This document shows, piece by piece, positions 1 to 7,840 of a stretch of 30,579 bases of DNA. A model generated the notes under the pieces. The model worked only from the letters and a program-made list of their open reading frames with translations. It searched no databases and was not told the DNA's origin. Each line of letters starts with the position of its first letter. Within the stretch, counting starts at the first letter, position 1. Source of the stretch: Fimbriiglobus sp. (GTDB lineage Bacteria; Planctomycetota; Planctomycetia; Gemmatales; Gemmataceae); the NCBI GenBank assembly GCA_025352585.1, contig JANXTD010000108.1, positions 1-30,579 on the forward strand, written 5' to 3'. A program made the position numbers and the translations under genes.

Positions 1-1
1 C

Positions 2-1720
2 CGAACACCGCCCGCGAGCCACTCCCTGACCACCCCCTTCGCCCCGGCCGCCGCCGTCGCCTGTGACGGCACCCCCGCGGAACTCGCCGCCCTGCGCGCC
101 GCCGTCGCCTGCCCCGACGTCTACCTCCTCGACGCCTGCGCCGCCGACCAACTCCGCCTCGCCGGCGAGTTGGCCCGCGCCTGCCGGCAGCGCGGCGAGC
201 GCGTCGTGCTGCTGACCGCCGAGTCGATCGACGCCGACAAGTTAGTCGTCCGCCTGCGCGACGCGGGGGAATCGTCGTTGCTGCGGGCGTTGGGCGCGGG
301 CGAGCCGGCCAACCAACTGCCGTCGGCGAGTGCGGAGCGCGTCGGCCGGGTCCACGGCGAACTCGCGGTCCAGCAGGTTCGCGCGAAGCTGCAAGCCGCC
401 GCCCGCGAGTCGGCCGCCCGCGTCGCGAGCCTCGACAACGACGCGCCGACAGGCGACCGGCTGGCCGAACTCCGGGCCGAGCGCGACCGGCTCTCGACGC
501 CGGTCACCCCGTCGCCGCGGCTAGCCGAGGTCGCCGCGGAACTGCACGCCGCCGGCCAGTCGCACGCGCAGGCGGTCGCCGAACTCGCGGCGCAGCAGCA
601 GGCCGCCGAGGCGAAGAAGCCGGCCGGCTGGATGGCGAGCGTCAAGCGGCTGTTCGCCGCCGACGAGTCGGCCGCCGCCCCGCAGACCCTCGCCGTCAAG
701 GTCACCGAGACCGAGGCCCGCGTCGCCGCACTACGCCGCGAGGCGGACGAGTTGACGGCCTCCGTTGCCGCCGCCGAGACAGCCCGCGTTCAGGCGCACG
801 CCGACCTCGAAGGCCGCGTGACACTCGCCGAGGCCGAGCACGGCGCGGCCGCGGCCGACCACGCCGCCCGCCTGGCCGAGGCCCGCGCCGACGCCGAGCG
901 GCACGCCGCGAGCCTGCGGCACTTCGAGGCCGACGCCCCCACGCTGGCCCGCCGGCTGATCGACGCCGCGGCCGTGGTCGTCGGCCCGGTCTCGGCTCTG
1001 CGGGGCGACGCCGCGCTGCACGCCCCGGCGGCGTTCGACGTGGCGATCCTGACCGACGCGGAACTCCTGGGCGACGCCGAGTTGCACGCCGTCGACTCAC
1101 TCGCCGGCCGCCGCGTCTTGCTGGGCGACGCGACGCCGGCGCACCCGCCCGGCTTCCGCAACGGCCGCACGCCGCCGGCCGGCCCGTTCGCCCGGCTGCT
1201 GCACCGCCACCACGCGCCGGGCCTGCACGTCGATCGCGGCCAGATGACGGCGCAACTGCTGCCGGTCGCCGCCGACGCCGCACTGCACTGCGAAGCCCTC
1301 GCCGACCAGCCCGAAGTCGAGTTGCGTTTCCTGCGGGCGGGCGGGCTGCTCGCGCAAGTCGCGTTCCCGCCGAACTTCGCCGTGGCCGCCGCGAAGGCGT
1401 TCCTGGCCCGCGAGTTGGGCACGCACTTCTTGAAACTGGCCGCGCCGCCGGAGTGGTCCGAGACGGCCGACGCCGTCGAGGCCCGCGTCCCCGCAACGAC
1501 CCCCGGCGACCGCGTCGAGTTGGGCGACGGCCTCGTCGAGGAGACGGCCGACGGCTGGACGGTGGCGCTACGCTTCGACAAGTCGCAAGGCTGGACGCTG
1601 ACCTCGGCGCAAGCCCGGCTCGCCGACCTCGCCCCGACCCCCCGCGCCGCCCGGCTGCCGCGCCCGTCGAAGGCCCCCGAGTCGTCGCCGGCGCGCCGCC
1701 CGGCCGGCGTGCGGGGGTAA
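2..1720 (+). CDS. Degenerate SF1-helicase-like coiled-coil protein (5' end outside window)
   Basis: The frame is open from the window edge, so the true start lies upstream; the first in-window start codon is a TTG at 170 inside the fold. Residues coded at about 117-230 (DVYLLDACAADQLRLAGEL, then RGERVVLLTA) look like the P-loop strand, helix and following strand of a superfamily-1 helicase, but no GxxxxGK[ST] is present. A long Ala/Glu/Arg-rich stretch at about 330-930 is predicted coiled coil. After it come FDVAILTDAELL (about 1034), placed where SF1 proteins have Walker B, and RRVLLGD (about 1110), like the SF1 'GDPxQL' segment. No second RecA-like domain follows; the end is a basic Pro-rich tail. 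I infer an ATPase-dead helicase-like scaffold, but homology is judged by eye only. A stem-loop follows the stop. Confidence 0.5.
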   Translation, partial: RTPPASHSLTTPFAPAAAVACDGTPAELAALRAAVACPDVYLLDACAADQLRLAGELARACRQRGERVVLLTAESIDADKLVVRLRDAGESSLLRALGAGEPANQLPSASAERVGRVHGELAVQQVRAKLQAAARESAARVASLDNDAPTGDRLAELRAERDRLSTPVTPSPRLAEVAAELHAAGQSHAQAVAELAAQQQAAEAKKPAGWMASVKRLFAADESAAAPQTLAVKVTETEARVAALRREADELTASVAAAETARVQAHADLEGRVTLAEAEHGAAAADHAARLAEARADAERHAASLRHFEADAPTLARRLIDAAAVVVGPVSALRGDAALHAPAAFDVAILTDAELLGDAELHAVDSLAGRRVLLGDATPAHPPGFRNGRTPPAGPFARLLHRHHAPGLHVDRGQMTAQLLPVAADAALHCEALADQPEVELRFLRAGGLLAQVAFPPNFAVAAAKAFLARELGTHFLKLAAPPEWSETADAVEARVPATTPGDRVELGDGLVEETADGWTVALRFDKSQGWTLTSAQARLADLAPTPRAARLPRPSKAPESSPARRPAGVRG

Positions 1721-1739
1721 GTTCTGGCGAGCCGTCCGC

Positions 1740-1788
1740 GTGAGCGGGGGGTTCCAGACTCCCGCAGGCCCAGAAACCCCCCGCTCAC
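1740..1788 (+). terminator. Stem-loop, 14-bp perfect stem
   Basis: GTGAGCGGGGGGTT (1740-1753) is exactly complementary to AACCCCCCGCTCAC (1775-1788) with a 21-nt loop; outer TTCTGG (1722-1727) and CCAGAA (1788-1793) can extend it. It starts about 20 nt after a stop codon and ends about 30 nt before the next start. There is no U-tract, so it would be a non-classical terminator or a processing/stability hairpin, or another dispersed palindrome. Confidence 0.5.
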
Positions 1789-1819
1789 CAGAACCCGACC
1801 CCCCTTGGAGTCCCCCGCA

Positions 1820-2227
1820 ATGTTCACCGCCACGCTCGCCGCCGCTTTGCTGCTCGCCGCCTCGGTCGCCCCGGAGGACAAGGTTCCCGCGGCCAAGGTG
1901 CCCGTGCAGATCGGCCACATGGTCTACTTCAAGCTCAAGGACGCGACCCCGGCGGCGACGCTCAAACTCGTCGCCGCCTGCGACCAGTACCTCGAACCGC
2001 AGGCCGGCGTGCTGTACTACTCCGCCGGCGTCCGCGGGGTGGACTTCAAGCGCGACGTGAACGACCTCGACTTCGACGTGGCGCTGCACCTCGTCTTCAA
2101 GGACAAGGCCAGCCACGACGCCTACGCAGTCGACCCCGAACACCTGAAGTTCATCGAGGAGAACAAGGCGAATTGGGTGAAGGTCCGCGTCTTCGACAGC
2201 GAACTGCCGCCGCGCAAGAAGCTGTAG
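1820..2227 (+). CDS. Secreted Dabb (stress-responsive alpha/beta-barrel) domain protein
   Basis: A 135-aa protein. Residues 1-17 (MFTATLAAALLLAASVA) form a signal peptide. Residues 30-127 fit the Dabb ferredoxin-like domain: an initial strand GHMVYFKLKD, then FDVALHLVFKDKASHDAY and an HLKFIEE helix before the last strand VKVRVFD. Dabb domains form dimeric barrels, and their ligands are mostly unknown. The ATG at 1820 is preferred over the in-frame TTG at 1805 because it begins the signal peptide and has TTGGAG about 10 nt upstream. The gene converges on its minus-strand neighbour with only 6 nt between stops. The domain call is solid; the role is unknown. Confidence 0.85.
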   Translation: MFTATLAAALLLAASVAPEDKVPAAKVPVQIGHMVYFKLKDATPAATLKLVAACDQYLEPQAGVLYYSAGVRGVDFKRDVNDLDFDVALHLVFKDKASHDAYAVDPEHLKFIEENKANWVKVRVFDSELPPRKKL

Positions 2228-2233
2228 CGGCGA

Positions 2234-2686
2234 CTACGGCTGCGGTTCGAGCAGCCGCTGGAGTTGGAGGCGCGTGGCGTCGGTCGCGGGGTAGATCACC
2301 GGGCGCACGGGGTCGGCGGCGTCGTAGCCCGGCGAGCGCGGCAGGCCCACCACCCGGAAGGTCTTGCCGTCGCCGCCCAGCGGCAACAGGTACAGGCCGG
2401 GGCCGGGGAACGACTTCGCCCCCGACGGCAACGCCTTCGACAAGTTCAGCACCGTGATGGTGCCGCTGACGGCGTCGCCGCGGGCCACCTCCACAACAGT
2501 CGCGTTCGATTTGGGCAGGCCGTCGTCGCCGACGCTGACCTCGGCGTAGACGAGGTGCGTGGCGTTGAGCAGTTGGGCGCGCGACAGCACCGCGTCGCCC
2601 TTCTGGGCCACGGCCACGGCGAGCCAACCGAGCCAGGCGACGAAGGCGATTAGCGCGATTGCGAAGCGGAGGCGGGCGAAGATCAT
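2234..2686 (-). CDS. Small membrane-anchored or secreted protein of unknown function
   Basis: A 150-aa protein with an N-terminal hydrophobic segment (residues about 8-27, ALIAFVAWLGWLAVAVA) that is a signal anchor or uncleaved signal peptide; the rest is beta-rich and would lie outside the cytoplasm. I see segments such as ATHLVYAEVSVG, TITVLNLSKALPSG and PGLYLLPLGGDGKTFRVVG, but recognise no family. The ATG at 2686 overlaps the stop of the upstream TIGR04138 gene (ATGA), so the two are probably translationally coupled. Frame continuations upstream of this ATG are shadows of that gene. Confidence 0.7.
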   Translation of the reverse strand: MIFARLRFAIALIAFVAWLGWLAVAVAQKGDAVLSRAQLLNATHLVYAEVSVGDDGLPKSNATVVEVARGDAVSGTITVLNLSKALPSGAKSFPGPGLYLLPLGGDGKTFRVVGLPRSPGYDAADPVRPVIYPATDATRLQLQRLLEPQP

Positions 2687-3093
2687 CGGGGGTTCTTTCG
2701 CGGGCGGGCCAAAACGATCGCGAAGCCGCTCGTCAGCGCCTCGGGGATGTCGAAGAGGTCGGCGAAGTCCTCGCGCTCGTCGCGGTCGGACTGGCTGAGC
2801 CGCTCGGCCTTGATGAGGTTGAACACGATCTCGCCGATGTCGTTGGTCGTGCGGATGCCCCAGTGGCGGAAGACCACCGTAGCCATCATGCCGAACTCGC
2901 GCACGGCGAGGTTGGCCGCCCCGCGCGCGAGTTCGTGGCCGCCGACGTGGTAGTCGGCGTCGGGGTCGCCGCCGTCGTGCGGGCAGCGTCCGAGGCTGTC
3001 CTGCGTGAACTGGACCGCGTCGCAGAGGAATTCGTACGCCTCGTAGGCGTAGCGCGGGTCGCCGCGGACCACGTCCCAAATCTTGCCGTCCAC
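2683..3093 (-). CDS. Minf_1886 / TIGR04138 family protein
   Basis: A 136-aa cytoplasmic protein. The conserved core is HVGGHEL (49-55) followed by EFGMMATVVFRHWGI, then TTNDIGEIVFNLIKA (to about 97) and a C-terminal DFADLFDI. This matches the TIGR04138 family, restricted to Planctomycetes and Verrucomicrobia; its biochemical role is unknown. The GTG at 3093 is chosen because AAGGAG lies 7 nt upstream and the preceding RicT-like gene ends only 4 nt before it; a longer reading from 3195 would run back inside that gene. Downstream, its stop overlaps the next start. Tight packing suggests one transcript with the GTPase and the RicT-like gene. Confidence 0.85.
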   Translation of the reverse strand: MDGKIWDVVRGDPRYAYEAYEFLCDAVQFTQDSLGRCPHDGGDPDADYHVGGHELARGAANLAVREFGMMATVVFRHWGIRTTNDIGEIVFNLIKAERLSQSDRDEREDFADLFDIPEALTSGFAIVLARPRKNPR

Positions 3094-3097
3094 TCGG

Positions 3098-4024
3098 TCA
3101 CTCCTTGCGGGCCACCCACTCGCACGCCGCCGGATTCTCGCCGACCGGCCGCGGCGCGTCAATCGCATCACCGATCGAAAACCGGGTGAGGACATCGGCC
3201 AACGCCACCGGCAGCCGGCGGCCGTCCTCGAACTCGACCAGCACCCGCCGGGCCAGGATCTCCTGCGCCAACACGCGGCCCTGCCCCGTACTCGTCACGA
3301 CGCGGCTGCCGACGGCCGGCAACTGCTCCAGGAACTCCTCGTACACGTCCTGCTCGAAGCGTAGGCAGCACTTCAGCCGCCCGCAACGCCCGCTGATCTT
3401 GGTCGGGTCGAGTGTGGACTTCTGCAGCTTGGCCATCCGCATGCTGACCGGGGGCATCACCACCATGTGAGTATTGCAGCAGACCGGCCGGCCGCAATCC
3501 CCGTAGTCGGCGAGTAACTTAGCCTCGTCGCGCACGCCGATCTGCCGGAGTTCGATGCGGGCGTGGAACTCGCGGGCCATGCTCTTGACGAGTTCGCGGA
3601 AATCGACCCGCACCTCGGAGAGGAAGTAGCCGACGACGCGCTCGCCGCCGAAGAGGTGTTCGAGGTCGACGAACTTCATCGCCAGCCGGTGCTCGCGGAC
3701 CAGCTCCTCGGCCTTGGCGAACTCGCGCTTCTGGATTCCCACCAAGTCCGCAAGGCGCTTGCGGTCGTCCGGGCCGACGGGCCGCAGGACGTGCCCGCGC
3801 GTCGGCTCCGGCAGCGCCGCGACCGCCTGGGGGGTCGCCGGGCAGAGGACTTCGCCGGACTCGATGCCGCGCTCGGTCTTGATCACGACGAGTTCGCCGC
3901 GCTTCAGGTAGAAGTCGGCCGGGGCCGCGAACTCGCCCAGGAAGCGCATGACGCCGTGCCGCACCAGGAAGGTCGGCGAATTCGGCGGCGCGGGGCCTGA
4001 CGTTGGGGCGGCGGGCGGGTTCAT
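3098..4024 (-). CDS. PSP1-domain protein, RicT/YaaT-like
   Basis: A 308-aa PSP1 C-terminal-domain protein. Two cysteine clusters, CGRPVCC (177-183) and CGRLKCC (214-220), match the CxxxxCC pair by which Bacillus RicT (YaaT) takes part in binding [4Fe-4S] clusters. The preceding FVDLEHLFGGERVVGYF (about 118-134) and DFRELVKSMA are the family hallmark, and a basic beta-rich tail (RVVTSTGQGRV) follows. In Bacillus the RicA-RicF-RicT complex helps RNase Y mature mRNAs; no RicA or RicF is in this window, so the role here may differ. The ATG at 4024 is favoured over a TTG at 4039. The gene is 36 nt downstream of the GTPase and 4 nt upstream of the TIGR04138 gene. Confidence 0.88.
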   Translation of the reverse strand: MNPPAAPTSGPAPPNSPTFLVRHGVMRFLGEFAAPADFYLKRGELVVIKTERGIESGEVLCPATPQAVAALPEPTRGHVLRPVGPDDRKRLADLVGIQKREFAKAEELVREHRLAMKFVDLEHLFGGERVVGYFLSEVRVDFRELVKSMAREFHARIELRQIGVRDEAKLLADYGDCGRPVCCNTHMVVMPPVSMRMAKLQKSTLDPTKISGRCGRLKCCLRFEQDVYEEFLEQLPAVGSRVVTSTGQGRVLAQEILARRVLVEFEDGRRLPVALADVLTRFSIGDAIDAPRPVGENPAACEWVARKE

Positions 4025-4060
4025 CGCGGCATTGTACAACCGCGGCGCGGACCCTGCGAT

Positions 4061-5053
4061 TTACATCGACAGTTCGACCACATCGCCGTCGGCCAGGACG
4101 TGGTCGCGGCCGACGGTTTGGCCGTCGAACGCGGCCGACCCCCAGACCCGCGCCGACTTCAACTTCTCCTCGAAGTCGTTGTGGACCTTCGGCGCGAACT
4201 CGCCGACGGTCGCCCCCACCGGGCAGGTGAACGGCGACGCCTTGTCGGCCGGCTTGCCGGGCAGCTTGGTGTAGATGCGCATCACCCCCAGCCGCCCGTA
4301 AATCGCCTGGCGCAAGGCTTCCAGGCCGGTGCCGGCCTCGGCGCTGACGAGGTGGATCGGGTAGCGGTCGCCGAGCACTTCCTTGGCCATTTCGAGCCGG
4401 ATGTCGGCCGCGTCGTCGTCGCACTTCGACGCCACGAGCAGCGTCGGCAGCGAGTACGTCGTCGGGTCGTCGCTCTCGCCGGCCGTCCCGACGAGCAGCC
4501 GGCGCGACTGCTTCAGGCGCTCGACGGTCGCCAGGGTCGCCGCGGGGCCGTCGTCGTCGGCGAGGTCGAGAAACAGCAGCGCCGCGTCGGCGGAGCGGGT
4601 GATGTCGGTGACGAAGCTCTCGTAGTGGTCGGCGGTGATCGGCGGCAGGTCGATCAGTTGCACCCGCACGTCCTCGAAGTCCATCATGCCCAGCCCCGGC
4701 TCGCGGGTCGTGAACGGGTACGGCGCGATTGCCGGCGTCGCCTTGGTGAGCTTGGCCAGCAGCGACGACTTGCCGGCGTTGGGCGGCCCCAGCAGCACGA
4801 CTTGCCCGGCCCCCTGCTTGACGAGCTTGAACGTCCCCGGCGCGGACTTCTTCGGCCCGGACGCCTCGGCCTCGATCTGGTCGTTCAGCTCGCTGATGCG
4901 GCACTTCAGGTCAACTTGCACCTTCTCGCTGGCCTTGTGCTTGGGCAGGATCACCCACATTTCCTTGAGCGCGACGAGCTTCTCCGCCGCCGTCTTGGCC
5001 TTCTTGTAGCGGGCCTCGGCGTCGTGGTAATGCGGCGGCAAGTTGACGGCCAT
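4061..5053 (-). CDS. Obg/DRG-like GTPase with C-terminal TGS domain
   Basis: A 330-aa GTPase. Residues 1-70 are a charged helical region. The G domain shows G1 GPPNAGKSS (89-97), a PYPFTT segment (111-116) as in Obg/DRG proteins, DLPP (135-138) where G3 DxxG is expected, ASKCD (198-202) at G4 and SAEAGTG (217-223) at G5. A TGS domain fills about 249-330. Obg-related TGS GTPases generally act on ribosomes or translation factors. Proline in place of the G3 glycine is unusual and may alter nucleotide-driven switching. The ATG at 5053 begins the recognisable protein; the open frame upstream is a shadow. It heads the minus-strand cluster with the RicT-like gene. Confidence 0.9.
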   Translation of the reverse strand: MAVNLPPHYHDAEARYKKAKTAAEKLVALKEMWVILPKHKASEKVQVDLKCRISELNDQIEAEASGPKKSAPGTFKLVKQGAGQVVLLGPPNAGKSSLLAKLTKATPAIAPYPFTTREPGLGMMDFEDVRVQLIDLPPITADHYESFVTDITRSADAALLFLDLADDDGPAATLATVERLKQSRRLLVGTAGESDDPTTYSLPTLLVASKCDDDAADIRLEMAKEVLGDRYPIHLVSAEAGTGLEALRQAIYGRLGVMRIYTKLPGKPADKASPFTCPVGATVGEFAPKVHNDFEEKLKSARVWGSAAFDGQTVGRDHVLADGDVVELSM

Positions 5054-5077
5054 GACGGTCACTCGTGGGGGCGTGGC

Positions 5078-5094
5078 GGGGGGGGGGTATTGTA
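5078..5094 (-). promoter_or_regulatory. Possible -10 box followed by a C10 tract upstream of the GTPase gene
   Basis: On the minus strand TACAAT (5094-5089) resembles a sigma-70 -10 element and is followed directly by ten cytosines (5087-5078), about 25 nt ahead of the GTPase ATG. I find no good -35 box at 16-18 nt. The homopolymer would lie near the transcription start or in the leader. Confidence 0.3.
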
Positions 5095-5121
5095 GCGGGG
5101 CCGCGGGGTCCTCCGAGGGTG

Positions 5122-6010
5122 TCACGGCACTGCGGACAGGTCGAACACCAGGACTTCGCCCAACTCGGAGGCGACCACGGCCGTCTTGCCGTCGGCCGAC
5201 ACGCCGGCCTGCGGCCTGGCGTCGGTACTCCGGAACTCGTCGGGCGGCTCCGGCGAAAGCCGGCCGAGGGCTGCCAGCCCCCGGCCCGACTTCCAGTCGA
5301 GCAGCACCATGTCGTTGGGACCGACGGTGCCGCCGGCCGCCTTGTCGCCGGCCGTACGACCCAAGTACCGGTTGCCGCCGGGGTGCAGTCCCTCGGGGAT
5401 GCCGCCGATGTCTGCTGGCAACCTGCCGACAACCCGCCCGAAGGCACCGTCGGAGATTCGCGTCTCTTTCCCGTAGGCCGCGAAGAGAGATCCGTCCGGA
5501 ACGACCGACGCACACATGACCTTCGCGAAGGCGTTGCCAATCCTCTACGTCTTGTCCGACGCGTACGATTCCGGGCGGATGGTCCGGGCGAGCCTCTTCG
5601 CCGCCAGGTCGTAGCACTCGACCTCGAAGCGACCGACGTAGCGGAACAGCCACAACTCGGCCCCGCCCCGCGCGGGGAAGGCGTGACGGAACCGGGCGTC
5701 AGCAATCGCGAACGTCCCCGCGTCGGCGTTCTGGACCACGTCCCAGACGAACACCTTGAAGCCTTCGCCCGTCGGGACGTAGCTCAGGTCGGCGGGCCAC
5801 ATCTGGTCCGGCTTCGTGGCCCGGCGTCCGAGAGTTCGGCGTGGACCCGAGGCGACCCGTTGCGACCCCGACGGGCCGTCACCGACACCGGCCGGCCGGT
5901 CGAGTCGTACTAACCCGAGGTCGATTCGAGGACGTCCCGCCCCATCGTGAGGCGCTTGTTCCCGGCCCGCGGGCGGGCCGGCTCGTCGTCGAGCACGACG
6001 GGGGCCCCTT
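5122..6010 (-). pseudogene. Decayed beta-propeller/WD40-like gene
   Basis: Read on the minus strand, one frame runs from about 5838 to 5548 (LSYVPTGEGFKVFVWD, FEVECYDLAAKRLARTI), hits an in-frame TAG at 5547-5545, and resumes in the same frame to a normal stop at 5122 (CASVVPDGSLFAAYG; VSADGKTAVVASELGEVLVF). The repeated 'V..DG..F...G/VFDL' pattern is that of propeller blades. Further upstream, coding-like sequence (VVLDDEPARPRAGNKRL) continues in a different frame with another stop at 5912-5910, implying at least one frameshift. No intact start is visible and the 5' boundary given is approximate. Sequencing error could explain one lesion, hardly all of them. Confidence 0.55.
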
Positions 6011-6142
6011 GGGACAACGCCCCGATCGCACTCGTCGCTGGGGTACGCCTCACCGGCCGAGTTCGAGCGGCCGCGCAACCCGAACCGCCCTGAACTTCGA
6101 CCCCATTTTCCTTGGGGAAGTCGACTCCCGACCACGGCCGCC

Positions 6143-6850
6143 TCACAGCGAACCCGACGCCCCCGACAGCCCGCGGCCCGACGGGTGGGGGACTGGCAGC
6201 GCGATGACCGGCGGCAGCGGCCACGGCACCGCGACCGGCACGCCCCACGACGGCGTCAGCCGCACCCCGCCGCCATCGACCGTGATCGCGCGCGGCCCCC
6301 ACCACTCCCCCGACGACTCGTCCGGGCACCAGCCCGGAGGCAAATCGACGTGCAACTCGTGGCGGGTGACTTCGTGGCTCGGCAGGCGGTGGACGAACAG
6401 GAACCCCAGGCTGACGGGGCCGCCGCGTGCCGGCTCTTCCGCGTCGTCGTCGGGGTGCGACCACCAGCCGCCCAGGAAGCCCGGCCCCGCCCCGCCGACC
6501 AGGCACGACGCGTCGGGCGCGAAGGCCGGCACTTCGAGGATGTACCCGAAATCGTGATCAATGCCGGCCACCCGCGCGAGGGGGCGGGTTCGGAACACGT
6601 CGTAACCCCACTCGCCCTGGCCGGTGAATCGCATCGTCACGAGCCACTCCCCCGACGCCGACGCGGCGACCCCGTCGATGAAACTGCCGCGATCGCTCCC
6701 AGGGCACTCGACCTCCTCGATCACAGTGCGGGACGGCCAGCGGCAGCGGCGGACGTGTTGCCAGTCGTCGATCACCTCGACGACTTGCGCCTCGCCGTCC
6801 AGAACGAACGGCTCCGTTTCGCACCGGGGGGACTCGTGCGGCTCTTGCAT
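6143..6850 (-). CDS. Hypothetical protein, 235 aa
   Basis: No family is recognised. The protein is acidic and Trp/Gly-rich, with no signal peptide or membrane segment. Segments such as ASASGEWLVTMRFTGQGEWG, FGYILEVPAFAPDASCLVGG and SHEVTRHELHVDLPPGWCP suggest a beta-rich, possibly propeller-like fold. The start at 6850 is well supported by GAGGAGGT 9 nt upstream. It lies upstream of the decayed propeller gene on the same strand, so the two may once have been an operon; its own upstream region holds palindrome A. Codon use is normal for the window and the frame is intact. Confidence 0.65.
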   Translation of the reverse strand: MQEPHESPRCETEPFVLDGEAQVVEVIDDWQHVRRCRWPSRTVIEEVECPGSDRGSFIDGVAASASGEWLVTMRFTGQGEWGYDVFRTRPLARVAGIDHDFGYILEVPAFAPDASCLVGGAGPGFLGGWWSHPDDDAEEPARGGPVSLGFLFVHRLPSHEVTRHELHVDLPPGWCPDESSGEWWGPRAITVDGGGVRLTPSWGVPVAVPWPLPPVIALPVPHPSGRGLSGASGSL

Positions 6851-6963
6851 CGTCCGGTGACCTCCTCAACTCCGGCGACTTCGGGCGGCGACGTTACGGC
6901 TCGTCAGGCGAGGTCGGAGGTGACCACTTTGGCGCGCGGCCGGGTTCGGTGTTACGGCCGCCA

Positions 6964-7118
6964 GGCTCCGCCGCGGGCGACTCTGGTTAGCCCGACGCGC
7001 GAGCGAGGGTCAAGGCGAGCTAGGACAGTGTCGGGGATCGGTGACGGTACGGCCGTTGACCCCCACACATCATCTTCGCCCGCGCGTCGGGCTAACCAGA
7101 GTCGCCCGCGGCGGAGCC
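6964..7118. repeat. Palindromic repeat, copy A
   Basis: The 38-nt arm at 6964-7001 (starting GGCTCCGCCGCGGGCGACTC, containing TTAGCCCGACGCGCG) is a perfect inverted repeat of 7081-7118, with a 79-nt centre. The right arm ends 9 nt from the stop of the Uma2 gene at 7128. It shares arm sequence with three other elements in the window. It could fold as a long hairpin in RNA from either strand and may terminate or stabilise the Uma2 transcript. No transposase is present. Confidence 0.9.
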
Positions 7119-7127
7119 ACGAACCCG

Positions 7128-7823
7128 TCACGGCTTCCGCTTCCGTGGCGTCGGCGTCGGCAGCCACGCGAACGCGGTCGCCAGGGGCAGGGCGAAGCCG
7201 GGCAGCACGGCCTCGGCCGTCAACGTGCCGGCCGCGTCGAGGCGGGTGAGCGTCGCCACGCCGGTGTAGACCGCGGCGCTGCGGCGCTGGGGGTTGACGA
7301 TCCAGACGACGCGGACGCCGGCGCGGAAATACTCCTCGACCTTGCGGGCGATCTCCCGCGCCGTGTTCGACGGGCTCACCACCTCGACGACCAGCGCCGG
7401 GATCTCCTTGGTGACGGCGTCAATCGAAGTCAGCCCCGCCGGCCGGTCGCCCCACAGCGTCACGCTGATGTCCGGCACGCGCACGGGGCCCGGCGCGAGT
7501 TGGATCAGGCACGCCTCGCCGCCGACGTAGCCGATCGGGTGGTCACGCAAGTACAGCCGCAGGCAGAAGGCGATTTCCTGGGCCAGCACCGACTCCGACG
7601 CGCCCTTCGGTTTCTCCAGGAGGGTGCCGTCGGCGAGTTCGCAGATCGCGCCGGTGGCGCTGCGGCCGTCGCGGCGGGCGTAGTCGCGGACGGTCGCCGT
7701 GCCGGGGGCCGGGTCGGCGCAGACGCGGTGCGCCGAGACGCCCCCGAGCCGGTCGCAGAGTTCGCCGATCGTGGCGACCGGCGCGGCTTTTCTGGTCTTC
7801 GGTCGAGGCGCGGTCGTCGGCAT
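7128..7823 (-). CDS. Uma2-family (DUF820) putative endonuclease, intact motifs
   Basis: A 231-aa protein of the Uma2 family, whose restriction-endonuclease-like fold predicts a PD-(D/E)xK nuclease; biochemical proof is scarce. The expected pieces are present: DGTLLEKPKG (65-74), VRVPDIS with Asp118, LVVEVVSPSN with Glu147, ARKVEEYF with Lys161, and GVRVVWIVNP. The N-terminus carries a basic tail and an ATIGELCDRLGGVS segment shared with the two paralogues upstream. The ATG at 7823 follows GGGGGA about 8 nt upstream; an in-frame TTG/GTG extension to 7874 would overlap the methyltransferase gene. It is the last gene of a four-gene minus-strand run and is followed 9 nt on by palindrome A. Confidence 0.88.
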   Translation of the reverse strand: MPTTAPRPKTRKAAPVATIGELCDRLGGVSAHRVCADPAPGTATVRDYARRDGRSATGAICELADGTLLEKPKGASESVLAQEIAFCLRLYLRDHPIGYVGGEACLIQLAPGPVRVPDISVTLWGDRPAGLTSIDAVTKEIPALVVEVVSPSNTAREIARKVEEYFRAGVRVVWIVNPQRRSAAVYTGVATLTRLDAAGTLTAEAVLPGFALPLATAFAWLPTPTPRKRKP

Positions 7824-7840
7824 GGCAGTGTCCCCCAGGG

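Noticed and set aside
702..1496. Long Arg/Pro-rich open frames opposite real genes (also at 790-1920, 3519-4904, 15729-16391, 23552-24910, 27595-29061)
   Set aside because: They are antisense shadows caused by extreme third-position GC; their translations have no folds or family motifs and they sit on well-supported genes.
4033..4038. TACAAT on the minus strand just ahead of the RicT-like ATG
   Set aside because: As a -10 box it would leave almost no leader, and the gene is only 36 nt from the GTPase gene, so co-transcription explains it better.
6964..7118. Copy A as an insertion sequence or CRISPR unit
   Set aside because: It has no coding sequence, no regular spacing and no target-site duplication that I can see; it is a palindrome, not a direct-repeat array.
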